Assembly (NCBI GenBank): GCA_035041965.1 | Contig: JAPYMA010000648.1 | Coordinates: 1-64,000, forward strand | Source of the DNA: Anisakis pegreffii | Taxonomy: Eukaryota; Nematoda; Chromadorea; Rhabditida; Anisakidae | Direction of reading: 5' to 3' | DNA: 64,000 bases | Shown: piece after piece, positions 25,050 through 36,796 of the stretch | Position numbering within the stretch: the stretch's first letter is position 1 | How the letters are laid out: every line of letters starts with the position of its first letter | Notes under the pieces: generated by a model | Seen by the model: the letters and a program-made list of their open reading frames with translations, nothing else | Databases searched by the model: none | What the model was told of the DNA's origin: nothing | Made by a program: the position numbers and the translations under genes

Positions 25050-26593
25050 TTTTAAACTTCTTTTATTAGTATCGTTCACTTACTAGAACATTTCTTAGCA
25101 GTGTTAGCAATTTTGATCAAAACGAACTGAACGAATCACTGCAACGCAAACAAATAATAAACAAATTCATAACTGTAAATGAACAGCTTCAGTGATCGTG
25201 GTTTCTCACTCACTACCATCGGATTTTCTCACTCTCAGACTTTTTCGATAAGACGAATAAACAGCAGTTAATTATAGGCTTCATAACCAATCGAATGAAG
25301 TTTGGGTTCGTCACAATCCAACCGAACATAATTTTTAAGATTCCAATGTTCTGTACTCCGATCGAACTTCAAAATTTTCGACCCTGATTCGATCAAACAG
25401 TTCAAAAAATTATCGAATTTCAAGAATTGCCGAACATCAGAAAAAATGTTCGAATCGAAAAGTTGGTTGAAACCCAACCGAATTTCAGTCCGTACCGATC
25501 ACTAATGCAAAAGCGCTTCAATGGAATATGAATGACCATTCACAAAATGTCAAAGAAGGAGGAATGTGATATTGGTGATAATAGGATGGCATAAACTCGT
25601 CATGAGCTGTAATTGTCGACCAGACAAATAAATAAGCAGTGTGATGTTATGAATGAATGTAGCAAATATAAAAGATGTTATGTATGAAAACGAACATCCA
25701 ACAAGTGAGATTTTTACATGTGTATAATAAGTTGGTGAATTATCTCAAGACCAGCTGATAAAACGAGTTGAATAAACCCTCGAGGCGATGATTGCTATTG
25801 GAAGATGGCTTTATTTTGGTTGTAAATAAACAGATAAATGAACACAATTACATATCCCTAACATATACTGATGAGAAAGTGATCTGATTTACGAAGACTG
25901 GGATTATCATTATCATTGTTATGATATACCATTGAGAACACCTCAACAAATCAAGAAAAACTCAATCATTCACCCTCAAAATTAGGTAATTAACCAAAAC
26001 AATAACACCAATAATCCATTCGCGAATTCTTGAGAAAATATATTCGCAGTATCTTGAGAAAAAATGATAATGATAATATTAATAAAAGTAATGATAACAT
26101 TAATTATAAAAACAGTAGTAAAGATAACAATTCGTGGAGATGATATTCGTCAAATACCAATTAATTATTTCAAATCTATTTGTACAATAAATAACATGAC
26201 TTGCAATGAGACGACAGCGATAAAGATGAACCAAACAAAAGAGGATCATGGTAATGAATGATTTGCCTTTTCTGATTTATTCATTTTCATCACCTTGCAT
26301 CTGTTATCATCCCATCTGCTTCTGTCAGATTTTTTTTTTTGTAAGCAATCGCTCCGCTTATATCTGATGAATTTTATACATTATGAAACACTTTTGGATG
26401 CTTATCTACATTTTCATCTTACACTAATATGGCTTTATTCTTTATCCTCACTATCAGATCGTCTTAATAAATTCAGTCTGTTGATTCTACATACTTTAGA
26501 CAGCATGCTCCTTTCATCAAAATTTTGCGATGTACTTTCATTATCCTTCATTTATTGATGACTCGTTAATTATATTTCTATTGCTATTCACTA
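25050..26593. other. Intergenic, upstream of the methyltransferase gene
   Basis: Holds the divergent upstream region of the minus-strand methyltransferase gene. At 25270-25500 there are repeated words (minus strand: TTCGGTTGG at two places, TTCGATCGGAGTAC, GTTCGGCAATT) similar in style to 13130-13440, suggesting a degenerate dispersed repeat. Nothing coding is supported. Confidence 0.5.
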
Positions 26594-26601
26594 GTTGCGA
26601 T

Positions 26602-26721
26602 TAGTGTTCGTCAGGGAGCATGGGTACCCGCAGAAAAGTCGGAGAACAAATGGTGCGGGGGGAAAGCGGTCGCCGTCGGGAACGGTTCCCCGACGACGAC
26701 CCCGCTCCCCGACGAACACCA
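26602..26721. mobile_element. Short (120 bp) copy of the GC-rich hAT-like element
   Basis: The left end TAGTGTTCGTC and the right end GACGAACACCA match the termini of the element at 5670-6255. The flanks are GTTGCGAT (26594-26601) and TTTGCGAT (26722-26729), an 8-bp duplication with one mismatch. Reading the reverse complement, the interior (ttctccgacttttctgcggg) matches the internal repeat of the long copy. This is therefore an internally deleted relative in the opposite orientation. Confidence 0.88.
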
Positions 26722-26729
26722 TTTGCGAT

Positions 26730-27606
26730 AGATACAGTTCTTATCGGAACTGTTATTTTCTTTACCATTTTTGCAATGAAATACAAATATAAACGACATT
26801 TTTAATAGCAATGTCTGTTTTTATCCGAACAAGATTCCCATAAATTGTTTACGGGTTAGCACCATATATTCAGACTCAGAACTGTGTTTAAATTCAATTT
26901 ATTTAACAAACAAAAATACCACTGGATTTATTTGCTTAAATAAATCTTCCCTTTCACTTTTTCTCGTGTACACTCTCATTAAACCTTTTTATCCCCACTC
27001 ACACAATTTAATTACATAGTTTATCACAACCTTATATGACACTCATCTAGTTCAGCTTTCACAGTGCTCAAAGTGAGCAAGATTTTTCAATGTCCGAAAG
27101 GGAAGGCTCTCTCTTATTACTATTCTCTCCACTTTCATTAAAAACTTCGCATGTATCGCTCACCATATCCGTCTGACAGTTGAGAGGTTTTTTCGATGAC
27201 GAGGATGGAGAGGCAGAGAGAATGATAGGTTTGAGATAGTGTAAACATCACTGAATGCAACAGAATTGCTAATGATCACAAAGAAGCCGTCAACACGATT
27301 ATAAACGATCAGAATGCTTCATCCACACGAATTTCGAGGATTCTAGCAATCCGTTTAAATCCAATGCTTGGAGAGGTTATGCATGACGGTTCCGACTTTA
27401 GAGTTTGTTTTCGTGTTTCTGAATGCACAAGCTTTGCCTTAGGATCTTAGTAATGAGACGCATCAATATCAGAAGCTGTAGAACAATCAGTTCCTTGTGG
27501 GACGGTATTGACGGGCTTCGTGGAATAAATACAAATTGTATTTGTTCCATGTGTGACGGTATTATTGATGGGTTTAGAATTCGAGACATAGTTACGATAG
27601 ATTGCT
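26730..27606. other. Intergenic before the Merlin-type remnant
   Basis: No gene recognised. Around 27520-27546 there is a near-perfect palindrome, GGAATAAATACAA facing TTGTATTTGTTCC. It is bracketed by the imperfect direct word 'gacggtatt.a.gggtt'. It may belong to the decayed transposon that follows. Confidence 0.5.
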
Positions 27607-28420
27607 ATGGACGATAACGAATTCGAGAGATGGCTGGCACCATTTGGTTTGATGCATGGCACTGATACTGTTCTAGCTTGTGAGTGTGGAGGAAGTGTGA
27701 AACTGGTGAGGCGTGGAAAAGCAAAAGACTATCGATGTGGAAAAAGACACTCTGGGAAGAAGCTGGAGTATCTGGCCGGTACATTTCCGGAAGGTGCTCA
27801 TTTATTTTCGAGGGAGGCATTCCAGCTGTCATTGGTCGACTCGATGAATTTCCTCTCTAAGGTTGCAGTACACTACTACATTGATCACGCAGTGCGCATT
27901 GGTGGGCCTGGAAATAGATGAGACAGTGCTAACTCAACGAAAATATAATATTGAGAGAGTGGCGGAACAGCAGTCGATCTTCGGTGGGGTGGAAAGAAAC
28001 AGCAATTAGTGTTCCATGGCAGCGGCAAAAGGAAGAAATGCAGATACTCTCCTGCCTAGCGTTGGTGATAAAGTTTTGCCGAGCACCACCGTTGTATCCT
28101 AGGTATGGTCAGCATTGGCAGTATCAAAAAATATACCGCAAAATTATCACCACCCAGCAGTGAATCATTCGAAAAAGTTTGTAGATATGGATAATGGGGC
28201 ATGCACTAATGCAGTAGAGTCGGTGTGGCAAAAAATTCAGATCCTGATCGTAACTTGTTGTCAGCGTATGTAGAACAGTGCATCTGGGAAACGAAATTTG
28301 GAGAACAAGACCGTTTATTCAACTTGTGGAAGCAGATAGCAGAAATGTACTCCATATAATGCGGGGCTAGAGCACAACTTGAATCCAACAGCCCTCTTTA
28401 AGGCCATGAAAATTATAAAC
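27607..28420 (+). pseudogene. Decayed Merlin-type (ISXO2/IS1016-like) DDE transposase
   Basis: The first frame (27607-27921) has an N-terminal region with CECGG..., YRCGKRHSGKK and SREAFQLSLVDSMNFLSK, like the zinc-ribbon/helical start of ISXO2-family transposases. The reading shifts near 27910 into LEIDETVLTQRKYN and QSIFGGVERNS, the catalytic Asp block of the family. Further downstream, after frame changes and stops, come VNHSKKFVDM.NGACTNAVES and VWQKIQ, the conserved block around the later catalytic residues. In-frame stops and at least two frame changes show it is non-functional. Terminal repeats and the target duplication were not found. Merlin elements occur in animals including nematodes (family knowledge). 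Confidence 0.82.
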
Positions 28421-31400
28421 CAGTCCTATTGTCATAGATTCACAAAAGTGTCATTCACCCTTATTGAGGACCATTGTTTGATGCCTTAAATATGAGCATT
28501 CATCACAGGAAGTGTTGCACCTGGGTAGTCGCAGAATGAGAAGACAATATAACACTCACGAGAGAGGGGATGGGATAAAATACAACAAATGAGAGATGCA
28601 ACCTAATCGATGGACTCAAACATTCGAATGAGAGATCTTCCCTTATTTCAGCTGTTTTTCATGAGAATTACCTCTATTCTTCCTACTATTTCACCGATTC
28701 TTTTATTCAATTTCTGTTGTAAGTATGTTCAATTTCCCTTGCGTCTTCCATGTGAAACGCACCAACAATCGATCACGCTATTTGCAAAACCATTCTAGTC
28801 TTTGCACCAGTATCGTCTCTCTCCAGTCTCAACCATATTCTATTTGTCTTCATTTCCATCACCTAAGAATTTTGTTTTTATCTACACATCATAAGCACAA
28901 GGGCAATATGGCTAGAGAGTACCCGATCTAGGTTTTCGGTATTTACTAAGCAGCAATAAAGAGTGAGTAACTGATGATACGAACTCAAATGTGAACTATG
29001 ATGAAATGTAACACAAACAAATAATGTATTATTTTTTATATTAAACCCAACCGTTAATTTAGCAACTTTTTCCCTAGTTCAATTATAAGCAGATATTCTC
29101 GACGCCATGCTACTCAAAAGTGTTGTCAGTAAGAATGACACAGATGAGCACAAAGTGAACAAGCTGATTGTGAGGTGTTCTCACGAACGTGCGAAATCAT
29201 CAAAATGCTTTTCACATGAACACGAACGAGCAAATTTCGCAAGCATGCATAAAGGATGCTGCAATTTATGCAAAGCCATAAAACACTGCGGCCATCCAAA
29301 TCACAACGATTGAACTATGTTTACGAACATAATTTAATCTCTCCTCATACACCATCGGAATAACAACTCCAAAAACTGACTCATCCGTTTGGCATGTTGT
29401 TTGCGGCTCGTCACAAGTTTAACGAACTAGTCAAATGAAATTCACGTGGACATCAGCTGATTTCAGCTTGATTCATTCTTTGTGAATGGCTTCTTTTTTT
29501 GTCAAGCGACAAATAATGCTAACTTTATGTTTGGGTTTTCTTCACGTTGAAATTCACTTGAACTGCACTGAAGACAAATGGCGGTAACGGTTAAAAACAC
29601 CAAACCCAAAGACCTTCTTAGGAATACACGTTAAAGCGGTTATGTAGTAGGGAAAGATGCTGAGATGAAGTTGAATCAGCCATATCGTTTGATTATAACA
29701 CTGAATCCAGGTTTAATCTCCGCTTGGAAGCGATTCGTGCTTTACACTTGATACCAAACTAATACGAGCACGGTACCCCAAATAATTTCTTTAAAGAATA
29801 CCAAATCTCCATTTTTCAATATTAGTACACGCACAACCTTCCCATTTCTCGAAGCAAACTGATGCAATAATGACCGAAAATAATCGTTTTGCTATTTGCC
29901 ATCGTTAACTTCTAGTTTGAAGTTATCAGTGCTGTTTTATGCTCTTATTTTCAACGCAACGACAACTTTCCTTGGCACATTTCAGTCCGCTTCCACAATT
30001 TACATTCTTTTTTAGAGTCGAGTCACGATGACCATTCAAAAGTTTTCATGTTGTATCAAACATTTTTCACACAGAATTCGTATTCGAACATGACCGATTT
30101 CGTCTTTCTGAATTACACCACATTACCGTAGTGAAAGCAAATAATTTTGTTGCGATTTTTTTCACCATTCAAATGGAGAGCAATAAGGAGTCGTTCTTCT
30201 CATCTTTTATTAACAACATTCCAAAGATATTCAACGGTTCATACAAGCAATAATGTTGCATCATCTAATTCTACGTCTATTCACAACACAGAACAACATT
30301 GTATCAAGTAGCCAGCAGTAATAACTTAAATAAATTTAACTGCTTTGCATGCCCACCAACAATTTGTTAATAACTGCATATGCGATGAATATTCTCAGAG
30401 AACTGCAACCTTCCTGCGTACAGCAATGAATTAATCTGCCCCAAGACTCTCAGTTACGTCAAATCAAATTCAATGAAAACAAAATACAATCAAACGTCGC
30501 TGATGTAACAGTATAGAAACTGTGATCCGAAGTTGAATTTGAGAATTCAACTGATTCGCATTGTTTATAACTCACCTTCTGATTGCATCGATCTGATACC
30601 AGTCTTCACATATAGTATTATTACATACTAATTACTGGAAATAGCATTAATCAAATGTTATTTGCAATGAAAAAAACATTTTAAAAACCCCAGAAGTGCG
30701 GATGAGGACAAGTCCGTGTTATATGCGCTTCATGCCTCATATGAACTTTTCAGAAAGATTTGCAGATTGGAGATGTGAGGATCGCAGAGAAATACCAATT
30801 GAACGTTGCTTATATTGTTGAGAAATCGAATATGTATAAACATATATCCCCAAATGCCTTAAACGCCAGGCAATTTCTAATAGAAATGAATAACGGAAAG
30901 AAAATGTTATGCAAGATTGAAAAAAAGACAAATGTTAACTCACCAAAACATCCGTATGTAAACTTCTTCGAATGCATAATCACAACACTGAATAGCGCGA
31001 ACGTTTAAAAATATACATACATATAAGTAGCGATTGGCATAATCAACTTAAAAAATTCAACAAAAAACTTGACAACCAAAAAATGTATTATTGACTGAAT
31101 CAAATAGTTAAAAAAATAAACAAAATCTGATACATGTTCTTCCGTTTCAAAAACGGACACTCATATTCGGACAGTAAAAAGTTGGTAGGAGAAAATCTTT
31201 AAAAAGAGGCCTCGTTTGTTTTAAAAAAATTTCATTTGAAATCGCCTATACCGTCGCAACGACCTCTTTAAAGCCTCAAAGTCTGACGCATAATACGATT
31301 CGCATGAGAAACAATTCGGACGATAAGCAACAAGAACCACTCGAACAGATTGAACTGCCACGATATAAACACTGCAATTGTCTACACCTCACTCAGCTGA

Positions 31401-31516
31401 CAGAATACGAAATCATAAGATGCGAGATAGATAAACGATATGTCATACACTCAGTGCTCGCACTCCTCCCATGCTCATATCGACAAACCGTTCGCCTAGT
31501 GCGCTAATCCAGCAAA

Positions 31517-31547
31517 TCATCCATCCATCCATCCATCCATCCATCCC
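31517..31547. repeat. (CATC)n microsatellite
   Basis: About seven uninterrupted CATC steps within 'aaatcatccatcc...ccctcg'. Confidence 0.93.
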
Positions 31548-31652
31548 TCGATAAAGCACACTCTATAAGTCCAAATGCAAAACGGCCTGCTGCTGGCTAG
31601 TGAAGTGATTCGCACTCAATCGACATAACATGTTTTATAGTGAACACCGAGC

Positions 31653-31671
31653 TAGTGTGTGTGTGTGTGTT
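31653..31671. repeat. Short (GT)n run
   Basis: About nine GT steps following 'gagcta'. Confidence 0.9.
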
Positions 31672-32985
31672 GCCTTCATCATGCACAAGAAACTGTTGTA
31701 GATAAGAACACTTCTAATAATAAATATTATTATGCTGTGAGTGAATGTTACTTTCGTTATTGATAATGGTATTTATTCACCAATATCGTTGAAATACGAC
31801 GATTTTCGTTCGTTCGATTCTAAAACAGACCAATCGTAAAAATATTGGTGGTTAGAGGGAATGGAAAATAGGACGGAAAAGAGAGAATAGAAGAAAATTG
31901 CAAAACAAAAAAAAAACTCATTTAGTTCTCTGTCGACGATATCGAATAAATAGGTGTACTTTCCATTGTGGAGCAAATATTTCATTTCATCGCGATGAAC
32001 AGAAATTCGCTCGGAATTAACGAATAGAGGATTATTATTTATGGCTGATAAAGTGGCGATAGTTGATAAGAAATGAATCTGTTATTTGCTGAATTTTGAA
32101 TCTGTCAGGTGATCTGAGTGAATGACGATACACTTGTTGACGGTAACTACAATCCAAAAGAATTAATTTATAAAGCAAACTTTACGACTTGTTGATTAGT
32201 GAAATGTGTATAAATTAAGCAGTAAAAAAATTAGCAACATCAGCGACAAAAGAACGTCACAGACGAAAGAACAGAACTGTCGTTAGTGCATTTTTTTTTG
32301 AAAACTGTCGTTAGTGCATTTTCGAATTATAATTCCTGAAACTGATTCATTGTAGAATAGTACAATCATGAAAGTTTCGAGCTGTCTAGGAAATTGCTCA
32401 CCGTAAATCAAATTTTGAGCGGTTTCTAGAATCAAAAGTTCCTAAACTACATCGTGATCAGGTCAGTTTGAAGATCACTTCTTCGGTATATTTTCTAGAT
32501 ACGATTTCAACGAAGAAAAGTGAACAATTGACTAAGGTGTTAATAAGGTACATGAATGTTCGAATCGCTAGGACTTTTAAGTTCTCTATTTACAAGGAAA
32601 TTTTTGTTTTCTTGAACGCACAACACAAATCCTTGAAGGCCTCCATGGAAACGAAGAATTTCCTATTTCATCGTGTTCATGGAGATTTTTTCCACAATTC
32701 AACATACGAAATGGGATTTTATAATCACTCAAAAATATAGCATTTTCATAGTTGAAATAATTGAACAAATGCCACAAGAACATGCCGATAAAATATCAGA
32801 ATTGAGAGGAAGGAAGAGAGGGCAATTAATGAATTTTTAACGGAGTGTATGTGATGTTTTGTGAGATGTTTACAATAAGAATGATTCGATTCGATTCGGA
32901 ATGAATGAAAATAGCTCAATTCGCAAGAACTGTTAGAACAAAGATCGCTTCCACATTTAACGTCGCGATTACATAACAGTGTGAG

Positions 32986-33017
32986 TTTGTTTGTGTGTGT
33001 GTGTGTGTGTGTGTGTA
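32986..33017. repeat. (TG)n microsatellite
   Basis: A run of TG steps, about 13 uninterrupted after 'gtttgtt', ending in 'tactg'. Confidence 0.93.
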
Positions 33018-33795
33018 CTGTATGACCGTTGCCAACTGGTTAAAGTGGTTGTTGCAAATATCTTTCATCTGCACAGCATTTTTTAAACTATCAGTGGGAA
33101 TGAATCAATTCCAGAAAGCAGCACTTCGCACTCAAATATCAACGACAATATCAACCAAAAAATAATTATGTGCACAGTAATAATTATCACAATATCACAC
33201 TTATCATTAAAACAATCAGTGATAACAACAAATAATCCTGGCAAAAGAAACTGATAAAAAGTGATCAAGGTAGATAGCGATAATCAGAAAGTGTTTTTTC
33301 TGCAAGTGAACATTCAATGTGCCATAAATTTTCAAAGAAAAACTTCAGTTTGTCATATCGCATTACATTCAACAACAACTTTATCCTACATATTTTACGT
33401 ACCTTAATCATCGAAAAACTTCAGTGTTATATAAGCAAAAACGATATTCTCAAAGCCTAGTAGTGCCATATGCAAGCGAACTGATTAAGGCGAAGTGCTC
33501 AAGTTTTGATGGATAACTGAAACATTACGAATAGAAACGGAATGTAAAAGTGGCCGAAATCGGAAGAAAATCACACGAATGTGAAGAACCACAAGATCAC
33601 AAACGGAAGGTAATTATCCATTTTAAAAAAACACTACTGTCTATATAAAGAACCATTCAAATCACAAACAAGCCGTTTCTCAAGAGGAATATAATAAGCA
33701 GATTGAAGTGCAATGTAATCTCGAGTTTGAACATAACACTGAATTATTTTTATAAATAATTGTTCACAAAATATATTCATTGTCAATCAAGTCAT

Positions 33796-33866
33796 AAGAA
33801 TGCACTAAAAGCACCAGCTAAATCATACTTTATGTATGATTTAGCTGGTGCTTTTAGTGCATTCTT
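33796..33866. repeat. Perfect 33-bp inverted repeat with 5-nt loop
   Basis: The left arm 33796-33828 (aagaatgcactaaaagcacc...) is an exact reverse complement of the right arm 33834-33866, with loop 'tttat'. The right flank repeats part of it ('ttagtgcactttatgta'). Transcribed, it would form a single perfect hairpin. It is shorter-looped and more perfect than usual nematode miRNA precursors, so a recent fold-back is the simplest reading. Confidence 0.92.
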
Positions 33867-36745
33867 TTAGTGCACTTTATGTATGTGCTTAATAACTTCA
33901 ACTAGGATTATAAATCGTCTCCATTAAATTGCTCAATACGACTACGATAATGAGAGTGGATTAGAGAAAACAAAAATTATTGGCTTCTTCCAAGCGGAAA
34001 AGAAAATTTGAAGAACAAGCACGAATGATCGCCTAGAAAAAGGTCAAGTGCATTTATGTGAATGTCCCAACAAAGAGTGTCTCACAATCAATGATGTGAA
34101 ACTAGAAAATTATTCAACTGCAATCAAAACTTCTCAGAGGGATTTGAGAAAAAACTCTGGAGGTGCTCATATAGGAGCATTTTATCAAAAGATTCTTTCG
34201 AAACACGATAAAGAAATGCGACCAACAATGACCGAATGAATAAAGCAACTGAAACTGAGAAACAAACCAATCAACAAGTTGAGTAAGCGTCAATGATTCC
34301 AAATGATTACACAAAAACACGTGATTGTAATTTATGATCAAAAACCGTATAAAGAGTGATATTAATGGTGATACGCATTCATCAATGATACGTGATTCGT
34401 TAAACTGAAGTGATCAGAAGTGAATAACAAAAATTATTATTAAATTATGTTCGTTTTGTAACAACTTAACTGCATAAAACAGTCCAATATCATTTCCTTG
34501 CAAAGGCTGTTTTAATTGAGAACATTGAAAATTTTAGTGAATTCTTTCGCAGAAACGCAAAGCAGAGGTTTTCACGCATTCGATGAAGCTTTTTAATAAA
34601 ATTAAGTATTGTTGCAAAAAATTGTTCGTTTTTACACGAAATTATGACAAATGCACAAATGCACTTAACATCAATATTTCCTTTTCAATTGATGTGAAGA
34701 AATTAAATGAAAACGTTTCTTCGATTAATAAAACTGAAAAAAAAACTTTGTTTTTACAACACGTTCGTGCATTCAGTTTCAGTGAAATGATTCCTCAAAA
34801 TCCGTATAAGAAAAAGATTTTTACACATTAATCTGCCAATTGTTCTGTTTTTCTCAACTTGCGACTATCAGCTAATGGTAAACAAATAAATCAAATTTGT
34901 TGGCAACATTCAAAAAAAGGTGGAAAAACAAAGCTTTTAGTTGTTATGCTTTTGCCAAGCGTTTTCAAGCACGCAACCAGTTCAGTAATCAATTCCAACG
35001 AACAACAACTGCCCCTAAACGACAATAACTAGCGAGTACCAAATTCATCATTGAATTCCTGAATTTCGATCCCTAAAGAGATTGTTCTTTGCGATCAAAA
35101 ACATCTCTCATTTATGATCGACCAGAATATATTTATAAGCAAATAAAAGAACTAAAAACGTTATCTTCCATTCGAATCTCTTGCGAGTAACTGACTTCAG
35201 TGAAGAAAGAATAGGATGTTAAAAAGTGAACTTTTTTAGCTATTTTAGCTATTCAACTAAAAAATTTTTTGCTTCATGCTTAAAAGACGTGTGACGAGTG
35301 GTGAGGTTTTCGAGAGGCCGTTCGGAATGAACGGGGAGTAAGTGGAAATGAAATTGTGAATGAGATAGTAAGAATCAGATGTATGAAATATATGTGAATT
35401 AAAGCATGAAACTAAATGAAACAATTGATTATTCTGCAAACAACTGAAGAAATTGGAAAAATAAAGACAATCTTTCGAAGGACAAATCAAATGATTAAAA
35501 GGATTGTAAACATCAAGTGGTCAAGAATTTTCTTGTCATTTTTTTCATCAGTTCAAATGAAATTTGTCGTGAAATTTGATGAAATATGACCTAACAAAAC
35601 TGAGCTGGATCTTCAAAAAAAAACTATTCAATGCAACAGCGACGTTTCTTAATAAATGAATAGTATCAATGCATATTCCACTTAAGAACGCTAAAACATT
35701 TTCGTTGAATCATCTCACGCTATCACCTTCACCCTTCATAACGAAATATTCATTGTCAGTAATGAAAACTAGTGGATCAATGATAAAAGTGAAAGGCAGA
35801 AATAAGAATTCATGGTGTTGATGATGATATGATAATGAAACGTAAATGATGAAGCAAATTCATTTCAGATAAGCACACTTTCAATAAATTCACAGAAGTG
35901 TTTATGATTAATCTATGCAGTTGCGATAAACAATCAGATGTAGTTGTGGCAACGTCCACTCTTCGCCATCGAAATGCAACGAGACCAAAACAGCGTTTTC
36001 CATTTATGAAACAATTTATCAATAAAATCTTTCACGAAATCAACAACAGTGAACACAATCACCATGAATTTTGTACATTCAAATAACAACGTCGAAATTA
36101 ACAACTAAACAACAACGAACAAATTACTGTCAACACCTTACAATCTCGAAAACAACAACAACAATACAGTAATCAACTGCACAAATTTACAAACATATTA
36201 TTAAACATCGCGAAAGAAACGAACAACATTGTATTCTGCTGGTAAGTCTTTCAAACAAATAATTTTGAACGGAAGGAAATAATTTTCGAAGTAAGCGATT
36301 GTTATTTATGATTTCACACTTCATAACTATTACAGTAAACCGGTTATAATTTTCAAAAATTGAACGGAAATAGAAACTTCTAGCTTATTTATAAGTATTA
36401 CTGAGAATGCCAAGAAGAGTTCGTACAGCAGAAAATGAAATAATGACAGTGCATATTACACTCAAATGTGACAGTTGAATAAATAAATATGTTATAAGAC
36501 CGGCTATTACTAGATAGCATCTCTTCTTTTTCTGAACAAACCACGTCCATCCGTCAATCACTCATATTTGCAAAAAAATTCGATTAAAACTCTCCATATC
36601 AGATACAGATGACATTTCAATCCGAACATCAAAAGTGATCCAGATTGATCAATTTGACAATCTCAACAATGAGATAAATGACAATCCCGATCAATACATG
36701 CATTCATAACGACAATATTGATGAATACAGAAACAACATCGATAA

Positions 36746-36751
36746 TTTATT
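36746..36751 (-). terminator. Poly(A) signal of the WDR3 gene
   Basis: AATAAA on the minus strand, about 46 nt after the TAG stop at 36799-36797. The position is normal for a cleavage and polyadenylation signal. Confidence 0.7.
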
Positions 36752-36796
36752 AGCAATTCAATGATACCAAATACAATAAAACATTGTACCGCTGAA

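Larger units (their letters stand above)
28421..36745. other. Long intergenic region without a supported gene
   Basis: About 8.3 kb of AT-rich DNA between the Merlin remnant and the 3' end of the WDR3 gene. Short open frames occur at 29107-29313 (Cys/His-rich, 68 codons), 30760-31008, 31304-31507 and 34048-34239, but none shows a domain or convincing splice context. It contains simple repeats, a 19-bp direct repeat (about 32278 and 32307, 'ctgtcgttagtgcattttt') and the hairpin at 33796-33866. Small-exon genes could be hidden here. Confidence 0.5.

Noticed and set aside
29107..29313. Cys/His-rich 68-codon frame resembling a small zinc finger
   Set aside because: Cys and His spacing fits no finger class, and there are no splice signals or flanking exons.
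30685..30725. GGATGAGGACAAGTCCG stretch resembling hammerhead ribozyme parts
   Set aside because: The conserved CUGAUGA and GAAA core boxes are not in the required order; only a 4-bp hairpin remains.
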